Shown here one piece after another: positions 41,335-49,829 of a stretch of DNA of 64,000 nucleotides. The translations under genes were made by a program, and so were the position numbers. The stretch comes from Kitasatospora sp. MMS16-BH015 (GTDB taxonomy: Bacteria; Actinomycetota; Actinomycetes; Streptomycetales; Streptomycetaceae), in the NCBI RefSeq assembly GCF_002943525.1, contig NZ_CP025394.1, positions 6,525,001 through 6,589,000 of the forward strand, given 5' to 3'. The notes beneath the pieces are model-generated. The model saw only the letters and a list, made by a program, of their open reading frames with translations, had not been told where the DNA came from and did not search any database. How positions within the stretch are numbered: the stretch's first letter is position 1; each line of letters opens with the position of its first letter.

Positions 41335-41972
41335 CCGTACGTCTGTTGGTCGCGGACGACCACGCCCTCGTACGGGCCGGCTTGCGGGCCCTGCTGGCGG
41401 GGGAACCGGACCTCGAGGTGGTCGGGGAGGCGGGCAGCGGCGAGGAGGCTGTGCGGCTCGCCGTCCGGCTGGAGCCCGATGTCGTCCTGATGGACCTCCG
41501 GTTCGCCGGGGCCGGCATCGACGGTGTCGAGGCCGTCCGCCGGCTCGCCGTCGAGGCCCCGGCCGTGCCGGTGCTGATGCTGACGAGCTTCTCCGGGCGG
41601 GCCGACATCGTGCGGGCGCTGGCGGCGGGAGCCCGCGGATACGCGCTGAAGGCGGGGCCGCCCGAGGAGCTCTTCCGGGCCGTCCGTGGCGCCGCCGCCG
41701 GTGCCACGGCCCTCGCCCCCGAGGTCGTCGGGGAGCTGGTCGGCCAAGTGGTGCGCCCCGACGCGGACCTGACCGAGCGCGAGGTCGAGGTCATCCGGCT
41801 GGCGGCCGAGGGCTTGGGCAACCGGGCGATCGCGGAGGCGCTGTTCCTCAGCGAGGCGACGGTGAAGACCCACCTCGTGCGCATCTACCGCAAGCTGAAG
41901 GCCGAGAACCGCGCAGCCGCCGTGGCGGAGGCGGCGCGCCGGGGGCTCATCCGGCTCGACCACTCAGGCTGA
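41331..41972 (+). CDS. NarL/FixJ-family response regulator
   Basis: A 213-aa regulator with receiver residues DDH at 9-11, phospho-Asp55 in DVVLMDL, Thr in LMLTSFSG and Lys in GYALKAG. The C-terminal LuxR-type HTH is LTEREVEVIRLAAEGLGNRA followed by LSEATVKTHLVRIYRKL. It is translated in overlap with the kinase gene. Confidence 0.92.
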   Translation: MTVRLLVADDHALVRAGLRALLAGEPDLEVVGEAGSGEEAVRLAVRLEPDVVLMDLRFAGAGIDGVEAVRRLAVEAPAVPVLMLTSFSGRADIVRALAAGARGYALKAGPPEELFRAVRGAAAGATALAPEVVGELVGQVVRPDADLTEREVEVIRLAAEGLGNRAIAEALFLSEATVKTHLVRIYRKLKAENRAAAVAEAARRGLIRLDHSG

Positions 41973-42098
41973 ACCCGCTCCGGACCACCGGTGGCGGGAG
42001 TACGGCCCCGGGGGCCGGTTTGGCCCGGGTGTAAGGCGGTGGTTGGCTTGGGGGACACGGCTGCGCAGGTAGCTGTACGTACTTCGAGGAGAGTCACC

Positions 42099-42533
42099 AT
42101 GGGACAGGTCCACGCTGCCACCGAGCGGGATTACCAGGCGAGCCCGCAGCGGGTGTTCGAGGCGCTGGCCGACTATGCGGTGACCCGGCCGAAGCTGCTG
42201 CCGGCGCAGTACAGCGAGTACGAGGTGCGGGCCGGTGGGGTGGGGGCCGGGACGCAGGTGCACTGGAAGCTCCAGGCCACCGAGAAGCGGACCCGGGACT
42301 GCCTCTTCACCGTCACCTCGCCGAGCCCGCTCACGCTGGTCGAGACGGACGCCAACTCCTCGATGGTGATCACCTGGACGGTGAGCGGGAGCGGCGAGCA
42401 GGCCAAGGTGGTCATCGAGACCACCTGGCAGGGCGCGACCGGCATCGGCGGCTTCTTCGAGCGCACCTTCGCCCCCAAGGGCCTCAACCGGATCCACGAC
42501 GCGGTGCTCGCCCGCCTCGCCGACGAGCTCTGA
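42099..42533 (+). CDS. SRPBCC (START-like) family protein
   Basis: A 144-aa protein of the polyketide-cyclase/START-like fold. It starts QVHAATERDYQASPQRVFEA, has a central VGAGTQVHWKLQATEKRTRD and a C-terminal amphipathic helix. Members bind hydrophobic ligands in a deep pocket; the ligand here is unknown. ATG 42099 has GAGGAGAG upstream. It is probably its own transcript, between the two-component system and the exopolysaccharide cluster. Confidence 0.8.
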   Translation: MGQVHAATERDYQASPQRVFEALADYAVTRPKLLPAQYSEYEVRAGGVGAGTQVHWKLQATEKRTRDCLFTVTSPSPLTLVETDANSSMVITWTVSGSGEQAKVVIETTWQGATGIGGFFERTFAPKGLNRIHDAVLARLADEL

Positions 42534-42570
42534 CCCGAGAGCAGCTCTGACCCGAGCAGCTCTGACCCGG
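42525..42570 (+). repeat. Triplicated stop-codon region of the SRPBCC gene
   Basis: GAGCTCTGACCCGAGA, GCAGCTCTGACCCGA and GCAGCTCTGACCCGG follow one another. The first contains the SRPBCC stop codon (TGA); the other two are non-coding copies. Confidence 0.75.
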
Positions 42571-42676
42571 CCGGCCCTGCCCAGGGCCGTCCGCGCCCCT
42601 CGAACGAGTGACAGAGCTCCCCGGGGCGAGTGAAAGCGCGCCTTCCACGGCCGCGGGCCGACCTAGGCTCGCGGCC

Positions 42677-43867
42677 GTGCGCATGACGATCCTTCACGTC
42701 TCCCAGCCCGTCGACGGCGGCGTCGCCCGCGTCGTGGTGGACCTCGTCCGGGGCCAGCGGGAGGCCGGCTGCCGGGTGCTGGTGGCCTGCCCGCAGGGCG
42801 GCAGGCTGGCCGAGGAGGCCGCCACCGCCGGGGCGCTGGTGCTGGACTGGCCGGCCACCAGGTCGCCGGGCGGCGGGACGGTCGCGGAGGCGTACCGGCT
42901 GCGCCGGATCGTGCGGGCGGCCAAGCCGGACGTGCTGCACCTGCACAGCGCGAAGGCGGGCCTGGCCGGCCGGCTGGCGGTGCGGGGCAAGCTGCCGACG
43001 GTGTTCCAGCCGCACGCCTGGTCCTTCGCGGCCGTCGAGGGCCCGGTCGCGGCGGCGACCCTGCGCTGGGAGCGGTACGCGACGCGCTGGGCGAAGGCGG
43101 TGCTCTGCGTCAGCGAGCAGGAGCGCCGGGACGGCGAGGAGCTGGGGCTGCGCGCCGCCTGGCACGTGGTGCCGAACGGGGTGGACGTGCGCCACCACGC
43201 CCCGGCGGATTCGGCGGCCCGCCGGGCGGCCCGGATGTCGCTGGGCCTGGAGCTGGACGCGCCGCTGGCGGTCTGCGTCGGGCGGCTCTGCCGGCAGAAG
43301 GGGCAGGACGTGCTGCTGGACGCCTGGGCCGAAGTGCTGGCGGAGCTGCCGCAGGCCAGGCTGGCGCTGGTCGGCGACGGGCCGGACGCGCACGCGGTGG
43401 CCGACCGGGTGCGGGAGCTGCCGGAGCCGGCCCGGGTGCGGCTGGCGGGGGACGTGGCCGATCCGCGGCCCTGGCTGGCGGCGGCCGACCTGGTGGTGCT
43501 GCCCTCGCGCTGGGAGGGGATGGCGCTGGCCCCGCTGGAGGCGATGGCCACCGCCCGGCCGGTGCTGCTCTCGGACGTGCCGGGGGCCCGGGAATGCCTG
43601 CCGCCGGGGCAGGCCGCGCACTCCTTGGTGGAGCCGGAGAATCCCGCCCGGCTGGCCCGGGCGCTGATCGCGGCGCTGTCGGATCCGATCGAATGCGAAC
43701 GTCGCGGAGCGGCGGCCCGCGAACACCTGATCGGGCGACATGACGTTCGGAACACGGTCGCCCAGGTGGACGCGGTCTATCGAAATCTCCTGCGAACGGA
43801 GGGCTCGGCGCGACCGCCCCGACAGCGGGGGGTGCACCGCCGGAGCCGTGTCCCTGGGCGGCTCTGA
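42677..43867 (+). CDS. GT4-type glycosyltransferase
   Basis: A 396-aa GT-B fold glycosyltransferase, group 1. The N-domain begins MTILHVSQPVDGGVARVVVD, VLHLHSAKAGLAGRLA follows, and the donor-binding C-domain has VCVGRLCRQKGQDVLLDAWA, LALVGDGPDA and the acidic motif SRWEGMALAPLEAMA (Ex7E). GTG 42677 or ATG 42683 could be used. It is the first gene of the exopolysaccharide cluster but lies 363 nt before the next, so probably has its own promoter. Confidence 0.9.
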   Translation: MRMTILHVSQPVDGGVARVVVDLVRGQREAGCRVLVACPQGGRLAEEAATAGALVLDWPATRSPGGGTVAEAYRLRRIVRAAKPDVLHLHSAKAGLAGRLAVRGKLPTVFQPHAWSFAAVEGPVAAATLRWERYATRWAKAVLCVSEQERRDGEELGLRAAWHVVPNGVDVRHHAPADSAARRAARMSLGLELDAPLAVCVGRLCRQKGQDVLLDAWAEVLAELPQARLALVGDGPDAHAVADRVRELPEPARVRLAGDVADPRPWLAAADLVVLPSRWEGMALAPLEAMATARPVLLSDVPGARECLPPGQAAHSLVEPENPARLARALIAALSDPIECERRGAAAREHLIGRHDVRNTVAQVDAVYRNLLRTEGSARPPRQRGVHRRSRVPGRL

Positions 43868-44230
43868 TCGTTTCTCAGACCGTGAATGCTCGCCGCGAGG
43901 GTGCTGCCGTGTTCGCATCTGGACCGGTGCCAGCTGAGGATTCAAAATCCGAAAGTCTGATTAATGGGCAGGTGGAATGAAATGGCAAGTCAGCTTCCTG
44001 GAATCAAGCCGGCGTTCGGTATTGTCTGATTTTACCTGCTTCTTCACTATTTCCGGTCAGGGGAGTGCCATAACCCTTTCCGGGGAATGTTCGAATGCCA
44101 CTCACGGCATGCCACTCACGGCAGCAGGTGCCACCTGGACCGCAGCCACCGGGCCGGGTCGCAGGGTCGGCTCGCCCCGGCCCCCGGCGGCCCGGTGCGG
44201 GGGCTACCCAGCAGGGGAGTTCGCGCGCTG
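43868..44230 (+). promoter_or_regulatory. AT-richer control region of the exopolysaccharide cluster
   Basis: A 363-nt region that is visibly less GC-rich than its surroundings. GGAATC (44000-44005) and GTCTGA (44024-44029), 18 nt apart, resemble an ECF-sigma promoter. A 14-nt unit ATGCCACTCACGGC is duplicated in tandem at 44095-44122. No gene is supported here. Confidence 0.45.
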
Positions 44231-45739
44231 ATGACCATTGACCACGAGAGTGTGCCTCGGCCGGGCCGACCTCTGCCGCCCTCCCGGCGGTTCGCCACGG
44301 GTCTGCTCGACCGTCCCGCCGCCGCGGCGCAGAGCCGGCCCTCACCGCCGGTCGGCCGCCACCGCCGGGGCCTGAGCTCCCGGGTGGCGCTGCCGGCCGC
44401 CCTGGTCAGCACCGATGCGCTCGCCGTCTTCGTCGCCGCCGCGTTCACCACCCTGGCCACCGAGGGCCGCCCGCACTCCCTGCTCGGCTCGGCCGCCGTG
44501 CTGCCGCTGCTGCTGCCGCTCAACCTGGCCGGCGGCCTCTACCGCACCCGCCTCACCCCCTCCGCCCTGGACGAGGTGCCCGCCCTCGCCGCCCGCGCCG
44601 CCGTGGCCACCGCCTTCGCCGTCACCCTGGCCGCCTGCCTCGGCGCCTGGCCGGTCGGCGCCCCCGAGACCCCGCTACGGCTGGCCGCCCAACTGACCCT
44701 CTTCCTGCTGCTCGCCGCCACCGGCCGGGCCCTCTGCTACCGCGCGCTGCGCCGGGCCCGCCGCCGCCGTCCGAGCCCGGTGCTGGTGCTCGGCGCCGGC
44801 CGGCTCGGCCAGCGGGTGGCCGCCGCGCTGACGGAGCGCCGCGAGTACGGGCTGCGCCCGGTCGGCTTCCTCGACCCGCACCCGGTGCTGATCGGCGAGG
44901 GCACCCGCCTCCCGGTGCTCGGCGGGCGCGACGTGCTGGAGCGCGAGGTGCGCCGCCACCGCGTTCACCACGTGCTCGCCACCGAGGGCGCCGCCGACGA
45001 GAGCGAGACCGCCGAGGCCCTGCGCGAGGCCAGCCGGCTCGGCTGCCAGGTCTGGCTGGTGCCCGCGCTGCGCGAGTACGGCTCGGTGGGCGGCCCGGCC
45101 GCCCGCGACCACCTGTTCGGCTTCCCCTGCGTGCGGCTCGGCCGCCCCGCGATGCGCCGGCCCGGCTGGGCCGCCAAGCGCGCGCTGGACGTGGTGGCCG
45201 CCGGGCTCGGCCTGGTCGCGCTCTCCCCGGTGCTGGCGCTCTGCGCGCTGGCCGTCCGCTTCGACACCGGCCCCGGCGTGCTCTTCCGCCAGCAGCGCAC
45301 CGGCCTGGACGGGAAGGTCTTCACCGTCCTCAAGTTCCGCACCCTGCGCCCGGCCAACGAGCACGAGTCCGCCACCCACTGGAACATCGCCCAGGACCAC
45401 CGGATGAGCCGGATCGGCCACCTGATGCGCTGCTCCTCGCTCGACGAGCTGCCCCAGCTGTGGAACGTGCTGCGCGGCGACATGAGCCTGGTCGGCCCCC
45501 GCCCCGAGCGCCCGTACTTCGTGATGCGCTTCGGCCAGGCCTACCCCGAGTACGCCGACCGCCACCGCGTCCCGGTCGGCCTGACCGGTCTGGCCCAGGT
45601 CAACGGCCTGCGCGGCGACACCTCGATCGAGGCCCGGGCCCGCTTCGACAACCGCTACATCGAGAGCTGGAGCCTCTGGCAGGACGTCAAGCTGCTGCTC
45701 CGCACCGCCGCCCTGATGCTCCACCCGGACGGGAGCTGA
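44231..45739 (+). CDS. Undecaprenyl-phosphate sugar phosphotransferase (priming glycosyltransferase)
   Basis: A 502-aa polyprenyl-phosphate hexose-1-phosphate transferase that starts repeat-unit assembly. The N-terminal half has about four membrane segments and a Rossmann-like CoA-binding-type domain (PVLVLGAGRLGQRVAAALTE). The C-terminal catalytic part has KRALDVVAAGLGLVALSPVL, LFRQQRTGLDGKVFTVLKFR, SLDELPQLWNVLRGDMSLVG and GPRPE, all signatures of bacterial sugar transferases. ATG 44231 has AGGGGAG at a somewhat long spacing. It is followed by the polymerase gene after 8 nt. Confidence 0.92.
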   Translation: MTIDHESVPRPGRPLPPSRRFATGLLDRPAAAAQSRPSPPVGRHRRGLSSRVALPAALVSTDALAVFVAAAFTTLATEGRPHSLLGSAAVLPLLLPLNLAGGLYRTRLTPSALDEVPALAARAAVATAFAVTLAACLGAWPVGAPETPLRLAAQLTLFLLLAATGRALCYRALRRARRRRPSPVLVLGAGRLGQRVAAALTERREYGLRPVGFLDPHPVLIGEGTRLPVLGGRDVLEREVRRHRVHHVLATEGAADESETAEALREASRLGCQVWLVPALREYGSVGGPAARDHLFGFPCVRLGRPAMRRPGWAAKRALDVVAAGLGLVALSPVLALCALAVRFDTGPGVLFRQQRTGLDGKVFTVLKFRTLRPANEHESATHWNIAQDHRMSRIGHLMRCSSLDELPQLWNVLRGDMSLVGPRPERPYFVMRFGQAYPEYADRHRVPVGLTGLAQVNGLRGDTSIEARARFDNRYIESWSLWQDVKLLLRTAALMLHPDGS

Positions 45740-45747
45740 CCCCACCG

Positions 45748-47268
45748 ATGGCCCTCGACTCCGCCCCGGCCGGGCCGGCCACCGCCCTGGCCGCAGCCGC
45801 GACCCCGGCTGCGGCCGCGACCCCGGCTGCGGCCGCCCGTCCGGCCCCCGCCCCGGGCACCGGCTCGGCCGCCCCGCTCGGCCGCGCCTTACGCGCCGTC
45901 ACCGACCGCCCCAGCCTGCTCGCCGCCACCACCGTGCTGCTGGTCTGCGTGCCCACCGGCGAGAAGGACGTCGCGGCGGCCGTGCACGTCACGGCCGCCG
46001 ACCTGGCCTCCCTCGCCCTGGTCGGGCTCACCGCCCTCGACCTGCTGCGCGGCCGGACCCCGCCGCTGCCCCGCACGGCGGCCGCGCTGTTCGGCGGCAT
46101 CGTGCTGGCGGCCGCCGCCGCGACCGTGGGCTCCATCGACCCGGCCACCAGCCTGACCGGCTTCGTCCGGTTGGTGCAGGTCTTCGTGCTGGTGCCCGCC
46201 GCCGTGGTCTGCGCGCTGCGCGACCGCACCGACCAGCGCCTGGTGCTCGGCTCCTTCGTCACCGCCGCGCTGATCCAGGGCGTGGTGGGGGCCGACCAGT
46301 ACCTGACCAGGACCGGCGCCTCGTACACCGGCCAGCCGATCCGGGCCGTCGGCACCTTCGGCGCGCTGGACATCATGGCGATGTCCACCGTGGTCAGCTT
46401 CGGCCTGCTGGCCGCCCTCGCGCTGGGCCTGGCCGAGCGCGGCCCCGGCGGCCACCCCGGCCTGCGCCGGGCGATGTTCGCCGCCGCGGCCTTCCTCACC
46501 TTCCCGCTGGCCGTCTCGTTCAGCCGGGGCAGCTGGATCGCCTGCGCGGTGGCCGCCACCGTGCTGCTGCTGCGGGCCGACGCCCGGCTGCTGGTGCGCA
46601 GCGTGGTGCTCGGCGCCGCCGCCCTGGTGGTGCTGGTCGGCGGGGTGGGCATCGGCTCGGACGGCGTCACCGAGCGGCTCAGCAGCATCGGCTCGGTGGA
46701 GGCCGCCCCCGACCAGTCGGTCAGCGACCGCTACGACCTGTGGGCCACCGCCGGCCGGATCTGGCAGGACCACCCGCTCACCGGCGCCGGCCCCAAGTCC
46801 TTCCAGCAGCTGCGCGACAGCCACGCCCCGCTGCGGCTCTCCTCGGGCAGCGACGCGGCCGACTCCACCATCGGCTTCCAGCGCGAGCCGCTGCTCTCCC
46901 CGCACAACATGTACTTCCTGGTGCTCAGCGAGCAGGGCCTGGTCGGCGCGGTGGCCTACCTGGCGCTCTTCCTCGCCCTGCTGCTCGGCACCCTGCGCCG
47001 CGCGGCCGGCCCGGGCCTGGCCGCGCTGGCCCTGCTCACCTGGGTGCTCGTCGACTTCCTGTACGGCGACATCGGCGGCACCACCACCGTGCTCACCTCC
47101 ATCGTCCTCGGCCTCGCCACCAAGGCGGCCCTGCCGGGCACCGGCCCCGCCGCCGCGGTGCCCGCGACCGGCCCCGCCACGCCGGCGACCGCGACCGGAC
47201 CCGCCGCCCGGACGGCGCCCGCCGGACCCGTCGCGGCCCCCACCGACCCTGGAGCCCGCCCCGCATGA
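45748..47268 (+). CDS. O-antigen ligase/polymerase-like membrane protein (Wzy-type)
   Basis: A 506-aa protein with a 45-residue Ala/Pro-rich cytoplasmic tail containing a tandem duplication (ATPAAAATPAAAA), then 10-12 membrane segments and the large extracytoplasmic loop typical of the O-antigen ligase family (DRYDLWATAGRIWQDHPLTG, GAGPKSFQQ, LSPHNMYFLVLSEQGLVGAV). The putative job is polymerising lipid-linked repeat units. Codon 48 is TTA (45889-45891), the only one seen in this cluster, so its translation probably needs bldA tRNA. It overlaps the flippase gene by ATGA. Confidence 0.87.
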   Translation: MALDSAPAGPATALAAAATPAAAATPAAAARPAPAPGTGSAAPLGRALRAVTDRPSLLAATTVLLVCVPTGEKDVAAAVHVTAADLASLALVGLTALDLLRGRTPPLPRTAAALFGGIVLAAAAATVGSIDPATSLTGFVRLVQVFVLVPAAVVCALRDRTDQRLVLGSFVTAALIQGVVGADQYLTRTGASYTGQPIRAVGTFGALDIMAMSTVVSFGLLAALALGLAERGPGGHPGLRRAMFAAAAFLTFPLAVSFSRGSWIACAVAATVLLLRADARLLVRSVVLGAAALVVLVGGVGIGSDGVTERLSSIGSVEAAPDQSVSDRYDLWATAGRIWQDHPLTGAGPKSFQQLRDSHAPLRLSSGSDAADSTIGFQREPLLSPHNMYFLVLSEQGLVGAVAYLALFLALLLGTLRRAAGPGLAALALLTWVLVDFLYGDIGGTTTVLTSIVLGLATKAALPGTGPAAAVPATGPATPATATGPAARTAPAGPVAAPTDPGARPA

Positions 47269-48959
47269 CGACCGATCAGCCCGGCGTGGTCGCTCCCCTG
47301 ATCCCGGCGGCCCGCACCCCGGCCCCCGCCGAGGAAGCCCCGGCCCGCCGGGGCTTCCTCGCGCGGGCGTTCGGGGTGACGGCACTGCTCAGCGCGGCCG
47401 GCTCGGGCCTCGGGCTGCTCCGCGACCTGCTGCTGGCCCGGTACTTCGGAGCGAACCAGGGCACCGACGCCTTCCTGGTCTCCTGGACGGTGCCCGAGAC
47501 GGCGGCCCCGCTGCTGATCGAGGACGCCATGGCCTTCCTCATGGTGCCCGCCTTCAGCCTGGCCCTGGTGCTCCGCGAGGAGCGCCCGCACGGGCCCGAC
47601 CCGGTCCGCCAGCTCGTCCGGGCCACCCTGCCCTGGCTGCTGCTGGCGCTCTGCGCGCTCTCCGCCGCCGTCGCCCTCGGCGCCCCCCAGCTGGTCGAGG
47701 TGCTCGCCCCGGGCCTGGCAGACCCGGGCCTGGCGGTCACCTGCACCCGGATCACCGCGATCACCATCCTGCCGTTCGGCGTCGCGGGCTACCTCGGCTC
47801 CGCGCTGCGGGCGCACCACCGCTTCACCGCCCCCGCCGCCATCTACGTGGTCTACAACGCGGCGATCCTCACCCTGCTGCTCACCGGCCACGGCCTGCTC
47901 GGAGTGCGCTCGGCCGCCGTCGGGGTGGCGCTCGGCAGCGCCCTGATGACCGCCCTCCTGATCGGCCCGTTCGTCCGCAGCCTGCGCGAGGGCCGCCCGG
48001 GCCGGGGCCGGCGCTCCCGGCAGTCGCTGGTGCTGATGCCGCTGGCGATGCTCCCGGTGGCGGCCTTCACGCTCACCCGGCAGGCCCAGGTCTTCATCGA
48101 GCGCTTCCTCGGCTCGGCCCTGCCCCCGGGCACCATCTCGCACCTCAACTACGCCGCCAAGGTCTCCCAACTCGCCATGACGGCGGCCCTGTTGATCTGT
48201 ACGGTGACCTTCCCGCTGGTGGCCAGGGCGCTCGCCGCCGGCGATCTGACGGCGGCCCGGGACAGGGTGGAGAAGGACCTCGGCCAGGCCGCCGCCGTGG
48301 TGCTGGCCGGCACCGCCTTCCTGATGGCCTGCGCCCCCCAGGTGGTCTCGCTGCTCTTCGAGCGCGGCGCCTTCGGCCCGCAGGACACCGCCGCGACCGC
48401 CGCCGTGATCCGGGTCTACAGCTTCGGCCTGCCCGCCCAGGCGCTGATCGGCGTGATGGTCCGCCCGTACTTCTCGGTCCGCCCGGTGGTCCGCCGGGCC
48501 GACCAGCCGGCCGGGCAGCGCACCGCGCTGCTCGACTGGTACCCGGTGGCCGCGATGGCGGTGGGCCTGGTGGTCACCGTCGGCGTCGGCCTGGCCGCGC
48601 TGCCGCACTTCGGCGCCCTCGGCCTCGCCGCCGGCAACGCGGCCGGCATCACCACCACCGCCGCGCTGCTCATGCGCGGCCTGCTGCTGCGCGGCATCGC
48701 GCTGCGGGTGCCCAAGGTGCTGGGCGGCCAGGCCCGGCTGCTGGCCGCCGCCGTCGGCGCGGCGCTGACCGGCCTGCCGGCCGGGTACCCCGTCCGCGAC
48801 CCGCTGCTGGCCACCGTGCTGGGCGGGCTCTGCGTGCTCCTCGTCTTCGCCGCCCTCGGCACCGCGCTCGGCGCACCCGAGGTCCGCGGCCCCGTGCTCG
48901 CCCTGGTACGGGCCCTGAACCCACCGGCCCCCGAAGGGAAGCTGCCCGATGGAACCTGA
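47265..48959 (+). CDS. MurJ/MviN-like lipid flippase
   Basis: A 564-aa membrane protein of the MOP superfamily with about 13-14 hydrophobic segments. Signature regions are SGLGLLRDLLLARYFGANQG, LIEDAMAFLMVPAFSLAL, FIERFLGSALPPGTISHLNY and SLLFERGAFGPQDTAATAAV. By position it should flip the lipid-linked exopolysaccharide unit (Wzx role) rather than lipid II. It overlaps the ligase (ATGA) and the deacetylase gene (11 nt). Confidence 0.9.
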   Translation: MTTDQPGVVAPLIPAARTPAPAEEAPARRGFLARAFGVTALLSAAGSGLGLLRDLLLARYFGANQGTDAFLVSWTVPETAAPLLIEDAMAFLMVPAFSLALVLREERPHGPDPVRQLVRATLPWLLLALCALSAAVALGAPQLVEVLAPGLADPGLAVTCTRITAITILPFGVAGYLGSALRAHHRFTAPAAIYVVYNAAILTLLLTGHGLLGVRSAAVGVALGSALMTALLIGPFVRSLREGRPGRGRRSRQSLVLMPLAMLPVAAFTLTRQAQVFIERFLGSALPPGTISHLNYAAKVSQLAMTAALLICTVTFPLVARALAAGDLTAARDRVEKDLGQAAAVVLAGTAFLMACAPQVVSLLFERGAFGPQDTAATAAVIRVYSFGLPAQALIGVMVRPYFSVRPVVRRADQPAGQRTALLDWYPVAAMAVGLVVTVGVGLAALPHFGALGLAAGNAAGITTTAALLMRGLLLRGIALRVPKVLGGQARLLAAAVGAALTGLPAGYPVRDPLLATVLGGLCVLLVFAALGTALGAPEVRGPVLALVRALNPPAPEGKLPDGT

Positions 48960-49734
48960 ACCCCAGAAGCCCCGCCTGCCGTCCCAGGCGACCGAGAGCC
49001 GGGCCGCCCCGTGGATCCTGATGTACCACTCGGTCGCGGACGAGGAGGACGACCCGTACCTCCTCACCGTCAGCCCGCGCCGGTTCGCCGCCCAGATGGA
49101 CTGGCTGCGCCGCACCGGCCGACGCGGCGTCAGCATCCGCGAGCTGCTGGCCGCCCGCGCCGAGGGCCGGGCCGACCACCTGGTCGGCCTGACCTTCGAC
49201 GACGGCTACGCCGACTTCGCCCGGCACGCCGTGCCGGTGCTGCACCGGCACGGCTTCACCGCCACCGCCTACGTGGTGCCGGACCTGCTCGGCAGTGACA
49301 ACGGCTGGGACGTGATGGGCCCGCGCAAGCGGCTGCTCACCACCGAGCAGGTGCCCGAACTCGCCGCCGCCGGCTGGGAGATCGGCTCGCACGGGCTCGG
49401 CCACCAGGCCCTGCCCGGGCTGCCGCCCGAGGTGCTGGCCACCCAGACCAGGGAGAGCCGTCGGGCCCTGGAGGAGCTGGTCGGCGGCCCGGTCACCGGC
49501 TTCTGCTACCCGTACGGCGCGGTCGACCTGCCGGCCACCCTGGCCGTCCAGGAGGCCGGCTACGAGTACGCCTGCGCGATCGACCACGGCGAGCTCACCG
49601 GCCGCTTCGCGCTGCCCCGCTGCTACGTCGGCGACCGCGACGGCGCGCTGCGGCTCACCGCCAAGCGCGGCCGCCACCGCCTCCGCGACGCCCTCACCGG
49701 CCTGCGCCAGGCCCGCCCCCGCAAACCCTCCTGA
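48949..49734 (+). CDS. Polysaccharide deacetylase (NodB homology, CE4)
   Basis: A 261-aa protein with no clear signal peptide. NodB motifs are WILMYHSV, LTFDDGYADF (catalytic Asp pair), GSHGLGHQAL (His-xxx-His zinc ligands) and CYPYGAVD. It likely removes acetyl groups from an amino sugar of the exopolysaccharide or its precursor on the cytoplasmic face, since an export signal is lacking. Its start overlaps the flippase end. Confidence 0.88.
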   Translation: MEPEPQKPRLPSQATESRAAPWILMYHSVADEEDDPYLLTVSPRRFAAQMDWLRRTGRRGVSIRELLAARAEGRADHLVGLTFDDGYADFARHAVPVLHRHGFTATAYVVPDLLGSDNGWDVMGPRKRLLTTEQVPELAAAGWEIGSHGLGHQALPGLPPEVLATQTRESRRALEELVGGPVTGFCYPYGAVDLPATLAVQEAGYEYACAIDHGELTGRFALPRCYVGDRDGALRLTAKRGRHRLRDALTGLRQARPRKPS

Positions 49735-49829
49735 CGACCCCTCACCCGAGGCCGGCCACCCGGCCGGCCCCCGTGCCGCCACCCGGTGGCCCTCCACCAG
49801 CCCACCGCCCGCCCCGAACGGTCAACCCC

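Noticed and set aside
44087-44230. 48-codon N-terminal extension of the priming transferase
   Set aside because: It translates the duplicated ATGCCACTCACGGC repeats and promoter region. ATG 44231 has a usable RBS and starts the membrane domain normally.
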